A stretch of 64,000 bases of DNA from Vibrio lentus (GTDB lineage Bacteria; Pseudomonadota; Gammaproteobacteria; Enterobacterales; Vibrionaceae): positions 868,001-932,000 of the forward strand of contig NZ_JAUFQE010000001.1 in NCBI RefSeq assembly GCF_030409755.1, in the 5' to 3' direction. Position 1 is the first letter of the stretch; the number at the start of each line of letters is the position of its first letter. This document shows positions 25,768 to 35,059 of the stretch, in pieces. A program made the translations under genes and the position numbers. A model generated the notes under the pieces. That model saw only the letters and a program-made list of their open reading frames with translations. It made no database searches and was not told the DNA's origin.

Positions 25768-26125
25768 AGTTCCCTCAACGTTAATCTATTGTTCTTTTGA
25801 CGTCAATCTGCAGTTTTGTAGCTGATTTGACGCAAAGAATTAGAATATACTCTAGGGCGCCATCTACTTGCTAGTCGCCCTTTCCCGTTGACCACATTTC
25901 GGCTTAACGTCCCCTTTATCTATAGCCATTTCCCCCAGAACTAACAAATGGTTATAAATAGATAAACTGGCAGGCATTAAACACTTGATACTAAGCTAAT
26001 ATCTTGAGATGTTTAAGCGACTGTCTTCTATACATAAAGACAGCAATGCATTAACACTCTCCAGACGTTCTATAATATGAGCACGGTTACCGCATTGAAC
26101 TTTCATTGAATAAAAAGGATTTATC
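25768..26125. other. Intergenic stretch between lectin gene 2 and the Pmp3 gene
   Basis: Contains the right copy of the 28-bp repeat (25941-25968) and the leader of the Pmp3 gene. A palindromic AGGGCGCC..GTCGCCCT segment near 25854-25882 may act as a terminator for lectin gene 2, but it lacks a convincing T-run. Confidence 0.5.
25941..25968 (+). repeat. Right copy of 28-bp direct repeat bounding the accessory island
   Basis: Identical over 28 bases to 9452-9479 and in the same orientation. The bases after it (GGCAGGCATTAAACAC) belong to the Pmp3 leader and are not found after the left copy. Confidence 0.9.
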
Positions 26126-26284
26126 ATGAACAAACTCGTCATTATCATCTTATGTGTACTGCTTCCACCTGTTGGTGTGTTCTTCGCTCGCGGCGCCGGG
26201 AAAGATTTGGTGATTAATATCATTCTTACTTTCTTCTTCTGGGTTCCAGGAATGATCCATGGTCTGTGGGTAGCCACCCGCTAA
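26126..26284 (+). CDS. Pmp3/YqaE-family small membrane protein
   Basis: A 52-residue hydrophobic protein. It begins MNKLVIIILCVLLPPVGVFF, followed by a charged GAGKD turn and a second membrane segment (VINIILTFFFWVPGMIHGLW). The LLPPVGVF, GKD..INI and PG.IH.L sequence is the Pmp3 (YqaE/Snt) signature. Such two-helix proteolipids sit in the plasma membrane and are linked to salt and osmotic stress. AAGGAT lies 6 nt before ATG 26126. It is too short for most default gene callers. It marks the first core gene to the right of the island. Confidence 0.85.
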   Translation: MNKLVIIILCVLLPPVGVFFARGAGKDLVINIILTFFFWVPGMIHGLWVATR

Positions 26285-26393
26285 CCCTTATTTACAAATA
26301 GATACCGAATAAAATATCCATAAAAACAAGCTCCTAGCCCTGAAGAGTTAAAAATAGGATGAAATGAAAGTGCTTTTCCACTATCATCCTGTC

Positions 26394-26439
26394 GCCTAAA
26401 CGTAAGCGATTGCTTTCACAGATTTCGCTGAGTTTAGGC
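26394..26439 (+). promoter_or_regulatory. pyrC leader: PurR-like box inside a large inverted repeat
   Basis: ACGTAAGCGATTGCTT (26400-26415) matches the PurR consensus ACGCAAACGTTTGCGT at 12 of 16 positions. It overlaps the left arm of an imperfect inverted repeat (26394-26409 with 26425-26439, GCCTAAAC.. and ..GTTTAGGC). PurR controls pyrC in enteric bacteria; the hairpin could alternatively act in the mRNA. Confidence 0.5.
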
Positions 26440-26476
26440 TCCAACTACATAACACTTCAAATGGTGGGAGCCTTCA

Positions 26477-27505
26477 ATGACACAACTTACGATTACTCGT
26501 CCTGACGACTGGCACGTTCATCTACGCGATGGCGAAGTATTAAAAGATACAGTCCGCGATATCAGCCGCTACAATGGTCGAGCGTTAATCATGCCAAACA
26601 CCATCCCACCGGTAACCGATACCGAAATGGCTCTTGCTTACCGTGAACGCATCATGGCAGAGCAGCCAAGTGAACAGTTCCAGCCTCTAATGGCACTTTA
26701 CCTAACAGACAACACAACACCTGACGAAATTCGCAAAGCGAAAGAATCTGGCGCTGTTGTAGCGGCGAAGCTATACCCTGCTGGCGCGACGACAAACTCG
26801 GATTCAGGCGTAACTTCAGCTCAAAAGATTTACCACGTGTTAGAAGCGATGCAAGAAGTGGGTATGTTGCTGCTTGTACACGGTGAAGTAACGGCTCACG
26901 ATGTTGATATCTTTGACCGTGAAAAAGAGTTCCTAGACACAGTTCTAGCACCGATTGTTAACGATTTCCCTAACCTGAAGATCGTTCTAGAACACATCAC
27001 GACGGCAGATGCAGCGACTTTCGTTAAGAACGCTAACGAGAACGTAGCGGCAACCATCACAGCTCACCACTTGCTTTATAACCGCAACCACATGTTGGTT
27101 GGCGGCATTAAGCCACATTTCTACTGCCTACCTATCCTTAAGCGCAACACACACCAGTTAGCACTTATCGAAGCGGCAACAAGCGGTAGCAAGAAGTTCT
27201 TCTTGGGTACAGACTCTGCGCCACACGCAAAAGGTGCTAAAGAGTCAGCATGTGGTTGTGCAGGTTCTTACACAGCGCACGCTGCGGTTGAACTGTACGC
27301 TGAAGTATTCGATTTAGAAGGCAAGATTGAGAACCTAGAAGCGTTCGCGAGCCACAATGGCCCAGACTTTTACGGCATGCCACGTAATGCAGACACCATC
27401 ACTCTTGTTAAAGAAGAGTGGAATGTTGCTGAAACGATGCCTTTCGGTTCAGACATTGTTGTGCCAATCCGTGGCGGCGAGACGATTGCTTGGTCTGTAA
27501 AATAA
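26477..27505 (+). CDS. pyrC: Dihydroorotase
   Basis: A 342-residue class II dihydroorotase of normal length. The zinc-binding HVH (residues 13 and 15, in [10 protein letters not shown]), the carboxylated lysine in [13 protein letters not shown], the LLVHGE and EHITT histidines and the FLGTDSAPH aspartate are all present. It closes carbamoyl-aspartate to dihydroorotate in pyrimidine synthesis. GGTGGGAG precedes ATG 26477. It is monocistronic with a strong terminator, and a PurR-like box and a hairpin lie in its leader. Confidence 0.97.
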   Translation: MTQLTITRPDDWHVHLRDGEVLKDTVRDISRYNGRALIMPNTIPPVTDTEMALAYRERIMAEQPSEQFQPLMALYLTDNTTPDEIRKAKESGAVVAAKLYPAGATTNSDSGVTSAQKIYHVLEAMQEVGMLLLVHGEVTAHDVDIFDREKEFLDTVLAPIVNDFPNLKIVLEHITTADAATFVKNANENVAATITAHHLLYNRNHMLVGGIKPHFYCLPILKRNTHQLALIEAATSGSKKFFLGTDSAPHAKGAKESACGCAGSYTAHAAVELYAEVFDLEGKIENLEAFASHNGPDFYGMPRNADTITLVKEEWNVAETMPFGSDIVVPIRGGETIAWSVK

Positions 27506-27542
27506 GCGCTTGGGCTGTTAAGTAAACGCCTTCCATTTAACG

Positions 27543-27582
27543 AAAAGGGTCACCATAATAATTATGGTGACCCTTTTTTTTT
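27543..27582. terminator. Terminator after pyrC
   Basis: AAGGGTCACCATA pairs with TATGGTGACCCTT around a short AT loop, followed by nine T. Confidence 0.9.
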
Positions 27583-27620
27583 CGATGAAAGACTGTCTTA
27601 TTATAAAAAATAATTAACGA

Positions 27621-28526
27621 TTACTTACCGCGTATTTTTCCAATCGCAGTCCAAACAGCAACGACAATCAATCCAGCTAAAACCCCAATCACACCATTTA
27701 ATAGCGTCGGTACCACCGCTGTCGCGATCGTATGTCCACTAAAATCCATAATAATAGGTTCAATTAAATGATGAATCGCGGGAACGTTGTGCACCACAAT
27801 ACCGCCACCAACCAAGAACATCGCAGCTGTACCGACCACAGCAAGCATCTTCATCAGCTTTGGTGTAAAGGCGACTAACCCATTACCCAATCTAGTTTTA
27901 ATGGTACTCCCATTCGATGTGCGCTGGAGATAGAAACCTAAATCATCCAACTTTACGATCCCTGCCACTAAGCCATAAACACCAATCGTCATCACAACGG
28001 CTATCAAACTCACGACAAGAATCTGAGTAAGGATACTTGTACCCGTTACGGTACCTAACGCAATCACAATGATTTCCGCAGATAATATGAAGTCGGTACG
28101 AATCGCGCCTGAGACCTTTCTCTTCTCATATTCCTCTATGGATTCGCCAGTACTCGTATCCTCTTCCTTCTCGCCATCTTGATGAGCATGAGGAAAGAGC
28201 TTCTCTAAGATTTTCTCCGCCCCTTCAAAACAAAGAAACAGACCACCAATCACGAGAAGTGGCATGATCAACCAAGGGATGAACGCACTGATCAATAATG
28301 CCGCCGGAACCAAAATCAGCTTATTTTTAAATGAGCCTTTTGCGACCGCCCATACCACTGGGATTTCTCTTTCAGCAGAAACACCGGATACCTGCTGAGC
28401 ATTAAGGGCTAAATCGTCACCCAATACGCCTGCGGTTTTTTTAGCTGCCACCTTAGACATCAGTGCGACATCATCCAACACGGTTGCAATGTCATCTAGC
28501 AGTGTTAATAAACTTGCTCCAGCCAT
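27621..28526 (-). CDS. DUF808 (YedI-like) inner-membrane protein
   Basis: A 301-residue protein starting [40 protein letters not shown], the signature of the DUF808/YedI family, with at least six hydrophobic segments (for example [32 protein letters not shown]). A charged cytosolic loop with [22 protein letters not shown] lies in the middle. Function is unknown; a transport or channel role has only been guessed for the family. It is monocistronic, divergent from the M14 gene. Confidence 0.85.
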   Translation of the reverse strand: MAGASLLTLLDDIATVLDDVALMSKVAAKKTAGVLGDDLALNAQQVSGVSAEREIPVVWAVAKGSFKNKLILVPAALLISAFIPWLIMPLLVIGGLFLCFEGAEKILEKLFPHAHQDGEKEEDTSTGESIEEYEKRKVSGAIRTDFILSAEIIVIALGTVTGTSILTQILVVSLIAVVMTIGVYGLVAGIVKLDDLGFYLQRTSNGSTIKTRLGNGLVAFTPKLMKMLAVVGTAAMFLVGGGIVVHNVPAIHHLIEPIIMDFSGHTIATAVVPTLLNGVIGVLAGLIVVAVWTAIGKIRGK

Positions 28527-28701
28527 TTTATTGTCTCTTTATAAAGGATTGAACCATCGATGAAATGTAACATCATCAATTCACTCATCAAAGTTATGAG
28601 TCTGTAAAAAATAAAGTCACAAGTTGTGTTTTCTATTGCTGTCTCTGTTAGACAGGAATAATCTGTCTTAATCTTTCACGAACATAAAAGAAAAAGTATA
28701 G

Positions 28702-29628
28702 ATGAAAAGTGAATCTACCTACCCAATTGGTAAGCCAGGACAAAAGTGGCAACAAGCAGAACGTGAAGCATGGTTTGCTCAAAGAACAGTTAAGCGTGAA
28801 TACCAACAAGAAGTTGTGCCAAAGATTAAAGCACTTGCAGACCGTTTTGATATCGAACAATACGGTGCACTGAGCTACGACCAAGCTCGCTTCCCACTTT
28901 TCGCAATTAAGAGCAAAAACTGGGATGAGTCAAAGCCGACCATTCTCGTTACAGGTGGCGTTCACGGTTACGAAACCAGTGGTGTGCATGGCGCTATCAA
29001 ATTTGCAGCGACCCAAGCAGAGAAATACACAGTGCACTTCAACATTGTAGTAGCACCTTGTGTAAGCCCTTGGGGTTACGAGGTGATCAACCGCTGGAAT
29101 CCAAATGCTGTTGATCCAAACCGCTCTTTCTATGACGGTACGCCAGCAGAAGAATCAGCAAACCTACTAGCTTTAGTGGCCTCTTTGCCAGAAGTATTGG
29201 TTCACGTTGACCTACATGAGACGACAGACTCTGATGAAACTGAATTCCGACCAGCACTCGCTGCTCGTGATGGTATTGAGTACATCGAAGGTATGATTCC
29301 AGATGGGTTCTACACGGTTGGCGATACAGAAAATCCGCAACCAGAATTCCAAGCGGCAATAATTGCTTCAGTAGAAAAAGTAACGCACATTGCGCCTGCG
29401 GATGACGAAGGCAAGATCATTGGTTCAGACGTCACTCAACACGGTGTGATCAACTACCCAATGAAGAAGCTTGGCTTATGTGGCGGCGTGACCGACTGTA
29501 AGTACGGAACAACCACAGAGGTTTACCCAGACAGCGACAAAGTGACTGACGAAGAGTGTAATGACGCTCAAGTTGCTGCTGTAGTCGGTGCTTTGGATTA
29601 CGTAATTCAACATGAATTGAACGCGTAA
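28702..29628 (+). CDS. M14-type zinc metallopeptidase/deacylase-like protein
   Basis: A 308-residue cytosolic protein (no signal). The zinc motif HxxE appears in VTGGVHGYETSG and the third ligand in VHVDLHET; NRWNPNAVDPNRSF is the substrate-binding arginine segment typical of M14 carboxypeptidase and succinylglutamate desuccinylase/aspartoacylase relatives. It probably removes an amino acid or acyl group from a small substrate. The ribosome site is weak (AAAAAGT). Ends before a bidirectional terminator. Confidence 0.75.
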   Translation: MKSESTYPIGKPGQKWQQAEREAWFAQRTVKREYQQEVVPKIKALADRFDIEQYGALSYDQARFPLFAIKSKNWDESKPTILVTGGVHGYETSGVHGAIKFAATQAEKYTVHFNIVVAPCVSPWGYEVINRWNPNAVDPNRSFYDGTPAEESANLLALVASLPEVLVHVDLHETTDSDETEFRPALAARDGIEYIEGMIPDGFYTVGDTENPQPEFQAAIIASVEKVTHIAPADDEGKIIGSDVTQHGVINYPMKKLGLCGGVTDCKYGTTTEVYPDSDKVTDEECNDAQVAAVVGALDYVIQHELNA

Positions 29629-29665
29629 GCTATTAGCTAATAGCTAATAGCTGCTCCCTAAAACT

Positions 29666-29708
29666 AAAAAGAGCCACAAGTGACGATTCACTTGTGGCTC
29701 TTTTTTTT
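29666..29708 (+). terminator. Terminator after the M14 gene
   Basis: AAAGAGCCACAAGTG pairs with CACTTGTGGCTCTTT around a 6-nt loop and is followed by a T-run. Confidence 0.9.
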
Positions 29709-29743
29709 GTCTTTTCTACTTGTCTTTGATTTCTTCTTGGGCA

Positions 29744-29780
29744 TAAAAAAGCTCCCTTGCACACAGTACAAGAGAGCTTT
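29744..29780 (-). terminator. Terminator of the BCCT transporter gene
   Basis: On the minus strand CAAAGCTCTCTTG and CAAGGGAGCTTTTTT form a hairpin with one mismatch and a T-run. Confidence 0.75.
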
Positions 29781-29838
29781 GAAATAACACTGAATAAGGA
29801 GTAATTAGCGAACTATATACTCCCCATACTCGATTACT

Positions 29839-31446
29839 TTATTTAGCGGTTTCACTAACGTTTTCTTGTCCTTTATCTACTTCAGTCAGTAGACCTTTCA
29901 ACAAGCTAAAACAGCCAATCAGAAGAATGATCGTAAACGGCAGTGCAGCAATGATCGTGATCGATTGCAGAGCTTGGATAGATTGAGTACCACCAATCCA
30001 CAACATCACCATCGCGATAGCACCTGAGATAACCGCCCAAACCACTTTCTGTTTCACTGGCACTTCTAGTTTACCACCCGCTGTCATGCCATCGATAACG
30101 ATGGAGCCTGAGTCTAGCGTTGTAACGAAGAACACAATGATCAGTGCGACTGCGAGAACTGACAGAATGCTACCGAACGAGTAAGCATCTAGCATGTAGA
30201 ACAAGCTTAGAGATACGTCTGTAATGCCTTGGTCGAGGCCAAGTTGTCCCACATGGTTAATTACTTGCTCGATAGCCACGCCACCGAAGATCGACATCCA
30301 AGCCGACGTTACCAATGTTGGGATAATCAGTACGCAAAGTAGGAACTCACGAACCGTACGGCCCTTAGAAATGCGCGCTACGAACATACCGAAGAATGGT
30401 GCATACGCAACCCACCATGCCCAGTAGAACACAGTCCAGCCATGCAGCCATGTTGTGTCTTCACGACCCGCACTTTGGCTCAAAGCTACGATGTTTTTCA
30501 CATAGCCCGTTGCCGCAGTCGCCACAGAATCAAGCACTGTCGTAAAGTTCAATACAGCGATAAGACCAAGGAATACGAACGCAATAACCATGTTCAGGTT
30601 ACTTAGGAACTTAACACCACCGTCCATGCCACGCATAACAGAGATGATCGCCAAGCCCATAATCAAAACGATAATAGATTGCTGAAGGTAGATGTTGTTT
30701 TCCAAGCCAAACACGTGGCTAATACCACTTGCTGCTTGCGCACCACCTAGGCCCAATGACGTCGCAAGGCCAAACAGAGTAACCAGTACCGTTAGTACGT
30801 CGATCACATCACCTGTTTTACCCCAAACTCGTTCACCCAGTATTGGGTAAAACACAGAACGCATTGATAGCGGTAAGCCTTTGTTGTAAACAAAGTACGC
30901 TAGACAAAGAGCCGTCATGCCATAAATAGCCCATGCATGAAAGCCCCAGTGGAATACGGTTGCACCTAGTGCCAGTTCACGGCCTGCTTCTGTAAAAGGT
31001 TCTGCATCTAATGGTGTGCCGAACCAGTTAGTGAAGAATGCCGTTGGCTCAGCAACACCCCAGAAAATAAGCCCGATACCCATACCGGCTGCGAATAACA
31101 TCGCAATCCAAGATGACATCGAATAGTCCGCCGTCGCGTCTTCGCCACCCAGGCGAATCTTACCTAACGGTGAAAATGCTAGAACAACAGCAAACGCTAG
31201 CATGATGTTAGCTCCCCACATAAACAGGAAGTCAAACTTTGATAAAACAGCACCCTTAATAGAATCAATAGCAGCTTTAGCGTCTGCTGGAGGAAGAGCA
31301 AGAAGAGTGATGATGAAGAGAAGAGATAAGCCTACTGAAGCTATGAAGACGGTGTTGTGGACATCCATGCCCCATTTACTGACGTTATCTTGACCAACTT
31401 GATAGTCAGTAGAATCGATACTGTATTTTTTTGATTTAAAACTCAT
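29839..31446 (-). CDS. BCCT-family osmolyte (betaine/choline/carnitine) transporter
   Basis: A 535-residue inner-membrane protein with about twelve hydrophobic segments. The family signatures are clear: MGIGLIFWGVAEPTAFFTNW and WTVFYWAWWVAYAPFFGMFVARISKGRTVREF (the Trp-rich substrate cage). Such carriers take up betaine-type osmolytes with Na+ or H+; the exact substrate cannot be assigned. Short N- and C-termini argue against a long osmosensory C-terminal domain. Monocistronic with its own terminator. Marine vibrios carry several BCCT paralogs, so a gene name would be unsafe. Confidence 0.88.
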   Translation of the reverse strand: MSFKSKKYSIDSTDYQVGQDNVSKWGMDVHNTVFIASVGLSLLFIITLLALPPADAKAAIDSIKGAVLSKFDFLFMWGANIMLAFAVVLAFSPLGKIRLGGEDATADYSMSSWIAMLFAAGMGIGLIFWGVAEPTAFFTNWFGTPLDAEPFTEAGRELALGATVFHWGFHAWAIYGMTALCLAYFVYNKGLPLSMRSVFYPILGERVWGKTGDVIDVLTVLVTLFGLATSLGLGGAQAASGISHVFGLENNIYLQQSIIVLIMGLAIISVMRGMDGGVKFLSNLNMVIAFVFLGLIAVLNFTTVLDSVATAATGYVKNIVALSQSAGREDTTWLHGWTVFYWAWWVAYAPFFGMFVARISKGRTVREFLLCVLIIPTLVTSAWMSIFGGVAIEQVINHVGQLGLDQGITDVSLSLFYMLDAYSFGSILSVLAVALIIVFFVTTLDSGSIVIDGMTAGGKLEVPVKQKVVWAVISGAIAMVMLWIGGTQSIQALQSITIIAALPFTIILLIGCFSLLKGLLTEVDKGQENVSETAK

Positions 31447-31941
31447 AAATTATGATGTTCACATATCCGAATCAACGAATATAAGGACGCTCTCCATATC
31501 CAATTACTACTTGATTGGCTCGCCGCACCACCTAAATAAAGGCGATAAAAATCACAATGGTTGGTGATAAATGGACTTACTGGCTCAATCCCAAGGCGCG
31601 TATTATAGCACAGGTCGAAGCATTTTGACTGAGTTTTAGCTCAATAGTTACCCAAGACACCGTTGATAGTGATAGTTAACCCAATAAAAACAGAATAAAA
31701 TAAACAGACAAAAACCTTAAAATACAATACGTTAAATTAAAATGACGCACCGTAAAATCTCATGCAAACTTTCTACAGATAATATTAACAACAGCCTGAT
31801 TTATTTATAGCTCTAATAAAAAAGCCCCGCTATAGGGGCGGGGAAATTACCAAAGGTAAAAGAGAAATCAGTATTCAAATGTCAGTGCTATGTCTTGCTG
31901 CGCTTCTTGCCACAGAGACTACACATTTCAAAGGCAGTACA
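31447..31941. other. Intergenic stretch upstream of the BCCT gene
   Basis: About 495 bases with no gene. It holds the BCCT promoter and, near 31817-31845, the terminator of the malate-synthase-like gene. Confidence 0.5.
31817..31845 (-). terminator. Terminator of the malate-synthase-like orphan gene
   Basis: On the minus strand CCCCG...CGGGG closes a loop of about nine bases and is followed by CTTTTTTATT. Confidence 0.7.
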
Positions 31942-32514
31942 TTAGATCGCGAAGCAAAAGCCTAGGTTGTAATCTTCGCCATTCTTTTCAGTGAACTCTT
32001 TATCTTCACTCGATGCGCTTGGTCGGCCGCTTTCATCACCCTTCACTAAGCTAACCCAGTGGCGAATACCAGAAGAGAGGTTCGCTTCAGTTTGACCAAA
32101 CGTGGTGCATGTCTCTAATTGAATGTCTTCGATGTTCACCAACTCTAAGTTGCCAGTGCCTTTACGAGCACCTATTGTCACTTCAACATGAGTTCCACTC
32201 TCGTCTCGAAATAGAATTGACGATGGTTTAGATTTATCACCCGCATAAGCGACAAAGTGCTTCGCTCTTTTCAGGCCGGTGTGCTCACCGTTTTTGAAGT
32301 AAACCTGAACATGTCGATAATCAATCTCGTAGCTCACTGCATCTTCGTGTGAACCCGCCTCTAGAGGGAATAGAGTATCAAGCAACTGTTTCGCCATTTT
32401 TTGTTTTTCGAGTTGCTTGTCTGCTTTCACCATTTCTACGGCAAAGACAGCTTCAGCAATAAATGTTGAATGGTTTCTGTGAAGTTCTGTTTTGTCTAGT
32501 GTCAGCATATTCAT
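31942..32514 (-). CDS. Orphan protein matching an internal segment of malate synthase G
   Basis: A 190-residue protein without signal or membrane segments. Residues about 74-160 align by eye with residues about 209-303 of the full malate synthase G in this window: NGE..., F(V/I).Y.GD.S.PSSIL, H(V/I)E(V/I).I, I.D(I/V).(L/V)E, and (R/N)W(V/L).L(V/M)KGD. That segment lies before the TIM-barrel residues that bind Mg2+ and glyoxylate, so the orphan cannot be a malate synthase itself. The N-terminal 70 residues are helical and unrelated. A regulatory or partner role is inference. It follows the twin-Cache gene by about 235 nt on the same strand and has its own terminator. Confidence 0.6.
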   Translation of the reverse strand: MNMLTLDKTELHRNHSTFIAEAVFAVEMVKADKQLEKQKMAKQLLDTLFPLEAGSHEDAVSYEIDYRHVQVYFKNGEHTGLKRAKHFVAYAGDKSKPSSILFRDESGTHVEVTIGARKGTGNLELVNIEDIQLETCTTFGQTEANLSSGIRHWVSLVKGDESGRPSASSEDKEFTEKNGEDYNLGFCFAI

Positions 32515-32749
32515 AATCTTTCCCTCTTACGGCTTTGAATTTCATGTAGGTCAAAAATCCTGATTGACCCTTTTCAAATGTGTTCTTTACTGTGTCGCTT
32601 CCATGTATTTCATACTACTTGTATTTTTTAAACAATTTCACAACAAAAATTTCACAGTGTGAATTTTACTAAATTGATTTTTTACACAAACCGGAATTTC
32701 CGCCCCCAGCCCTTTATCTAATTGGGCTGAGAGCTCATTAGACACACTT

Positions 32750-33670
32750 TTACGTGTTGTTTGATTTTGTGTAATAACCGACCCCAACCAACTTATTGTC
32801 AATCACTCGATAATAGGTGTGCTTGGTTTCGACTTTGCTCGACAGGGGATTTAGCCATCGATAGGTGTAAACACCACGGCCATTTTCTTTGGCGAGATTT
32901 AACATCTCAGTGAGAATTGGCTTATCGTCAGGGCTTAGAATTTCGTTATGTGAACGTCCAACAAGCTCAGGGGATACACCATGTGCAAGTAGCTTTCCGG
33001 AGCTCATATCCATCACAAATACATACAAGTCTCCTTCAACAAAGCTACCCTCAGCGTCATTGAATTCAGTCAAGCTCTCTTGTTCTGACTCCACTATCGC
33101 TGTCATGGCTCTCGCCAATAAATTCTTTGCCTCAGCAGCACTTGAACGTTCTGGGTAATAACCCACAGCGACGATCACATCGCCCACTCGTTCAAAGAAG
33201 GTGGTTTTCGGCTCCCCCATACGATCAGTCGGATTGGTCCAGTGATACTTAACTTCACCAAAACCGTTGTGTACTGCTTTAGTGATCATTTCACGGAAAA
33301 ATGGATTACCGTAAACGTCCTGAGTGTCTAAAACACTGTCGCCCACCAACACCATTGAAGATCCGCCACTGGCGAGGAATTGGCCATCAATCCCCAAAGC
33401 GAATACATACAACTCACCATCTATGTATTCAGCATCGCTCATGAAGTCTTGAACGCTTTCATCGCCTTCTTTTTGAACGTGCACTACAGCTTTCGCAAGC
33501 AGGGTTTTGGCTCTTCTTTCCGCGTCACTGACCACATGTGGCTCTGAAATATCGAGCACATTCACTGGCTCGTTTTCTTTGGCTGTTTCTGAATGTTCAG
33601 CACGCAATCCAATGCCACTGATCACTGCAAATACGGCACAACCAATAAGGATAACTCTTGATATATTCAT
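32750..33670 (-). CDS. Secreted twin-Cache-domain protein of the taurine TRAP operon
   Basis: A 306-residue protein: a signal sequence or N-terminal anchor (ISRVILIGCAVFAVISGIGL), then two tandem copies of about 115 residues of a single-Cache-like domain. Each copy runs LLA(K/R)A.....(E)...(V/L)..F.....(Y/F)..G(E/D)LYVF, ..LA.G.S..LVG.S, then F....G....KT.(Y/F)..(V).(D).(V).VGYY. No histidine kinase, methyl-accepting or cyclase part follows. AGGAG fixes ATG 33670; an upstream in-frame ATG lies inside tauM. It starts 11 nt after the permease gene, so it is cotranscribed and may sense the transported solute. Confidence 0.75.
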   Translation of the reverse strand: MNISRVILIGCAVFAVISGIGLRAEHSETAKENEPVNVLDISEPHVVSDAERRAKTLLAKAVVHVQKEGDESVQDFMSDAEYIDGELYVFALGIDGQFLASGGSSMVLVGDSVLDTQDVYGNPFFREMITKAVHNGFGEVKYHWTNPTDRMGEPKTTFFERVGDVIVAVGYYPERSSAAEAKNLLARAMTAIVESEQESLTEFNDAEGSFVEGDLYVFVMDMSSGKLLAHGVSPELVGRSHNEILSPDDKPILTEMLNLAKENGRGVYTYRWLNPLSSKVETKHTYYRVIDNKLVGVGYYTKSNNT

Positions 33671-33681
33671 AGTGACTTCTC

Positions 33682-35022
33682 CTAATAGCCCACTAAGGAC
33701 GGTAGCCAAAGCGTAATTTGCGGGAAGAAAGCGATAACGAACACGCCAATGACGGATGCAAGCACAAAGGGATGGATCTTCGCGGTGATCTGCTCGACCG
33801 TGGCTCCACCTATCCCCGAGGCGACAAAGATATTTTCACCGAGCGGCGGTGTAGCAAAACCTATCGATAACGTACACACCACCACAATGCCTACGTGGGT
33901 TGGATCTGCGCCTAACATGTACATGATTGGCAACAGCACTGGCACGATAATCATGATCGCGGCTAGCGTTTCCATGAACATACCGACGAAAAGCAATAGC
34001 ACAATAGTCAGTGCCCACACCATGTACATGTTGTCAGTGAAACCTAGCAATGACTCAGCCACCACGACCGGAATTTTTTGTTCGATTAACAAACGACCAA
34101 ATACCGTTGCCGCGAATAGAATCAGCAACACACGCCCAGTAATCCATGTAGTTGTCGATAATGACTTGATGGTGCTTTTGAACGATAACTCTCGGTGAAT
34201 AAACACACCCACAAACAGCGAATAGAAAATTGCCACAACCGCTGACTCTGTTGGTGTAAACATACCGCTATAAATACCTCCGAGAATCAAAAATGGAGCC
34301 AATATCGACCATATGCCACGGCGTAAAGCATGTCTTACTTCGCCAAATGACCAATTCTCAGACAGCCCTTTATAGCCTTCTCGCTTGGCAATGAAGTAGT
34401 TAGTGACAACGAGTGTAGATGCCATGATGAAGCCAGGAACAACGCCTGCAACAAACAATTTAGGAATAGATAAAGAAGCAAATTGCCCGTGTTGAGCGAT
34501 GGCTTCAGGCGGTGCCATTAATCCCATTGCTGAGATGCCGAAAATAACTAACGGTATGGATGGCGGAATGATGATCCCCAAGCCCCCTGATGCAGCCGTT
34601 ACTGCCGATGCGTAACTCTTATCGTAATCTCGCTTAACCATTGCAGGCACCATTAGCATGCCTACCGCTGCTGTGGTTGCAGGGCCTGAACCTGAGATAG
34701 CACCAAAAAACAAACACGCCATCACGGTTGCAGCGCCAAGGCCACCCGTCACGGGTCCGGCTAAGCTCTCTGCAATATCCACCAGACGTTTGGAGATACC
34801 CGCCGCCTCCATTAATGCGCCAGCAAGAACAAAGGCTGGCAGCGCCATTAACGGGAAGTTACCCACCGAAGTAAACGCGATTTGTACTAAAGCGATGGGA
34901 TTTTTGTCGAGCAACATATAGGCCGCCATTGAAGCGCCGGCCAGTGATACTGTGATTGGTGCACCCAGAATTAACAGGGTTAAGAAGCCACCAAATAAAA
35001 TTAGAGTTAAATAGGATTCCAT
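33682..35022 (-). CDS. tauM: TRAP transporter large permease (DctM type), TauM-like
   Basis: A 446-residue inner-membrane protein with about twelve hydrophobic segments and DctM-type motifs (FPLMALPAFVLAGALMEAAGIS, ISGSGPATTAAVGMLMVPAM, IIPPSIPLVIFGI, GLATPP-like IGFATPPLGENIFVASGI). It is the main channel of a tripartite ATP-independent periplasmic transporter driven by Na+. Order P-Q-M with the dehydrogenase genes upstream matches the tauXY-KLM arrangement I recall from Paracoccus, so taurine is the likely substrate; the gene itself only shows the family. Confidence 0.85.
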   Translation of the reverse strand: MESYLTLILFGGFLTLLILGAPITVSLAGASMAAYMLLDKNPIALVQIAFTSVGNFPLMALPAFVLAGALMEAAGISKRLVDIAESLAGPVTGGLGAATVMACLFFGAISGSGPATTAAVGMLMVPAMVKRDYDKSYASAVTAASGGLGIIIPPSIPLVIFGISAMGLMAPPEAIAQHGQFASLSIPKLFVAGVVPGFIMASTLVVTNYFIAKREGYKGLSENWSFGEVRHALRRGIWSILAPFLILGGIYSGMFTPTESAVVAIFYSLFVGVFIHRELSFKSTIKSLSTTTWITGRVLLILFAATVFGRLLIEQKIPVVVAESLLGFTDNMYMVWALTIVLLLFVGMFMETLAAIMIIVPVLLPIMYMLGADPTHVGIVVVCTLSIGFATPPLGENIFVASGIGGATVEQITAKIHPFVLASVIGVFVIAFFPQITLWLPSLVGY

Positions 35023-35059
35023 TATTACATCTCTCTATTACGGCTATTCTCTGTGACGA

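Noticed and set aside
9452-25968. Island as an integrative element or prophage
   Set aside because: No integrase, transposase, relaxase or phage structural gene was found between the repeats, so I only report the repeats.
25996-26277. 93-codon minus-strand frame upstream of pyrC
   Set aside because: It is the complement of the Pmp3-type gene at 26126-26284, which has a family signature and a ribosome site.
29631-29655. Short TAATAGC triple repeat after the M14 gene
   Set aside because: Only about 20 bases in a 3' region next to a terminator; no function suggested.
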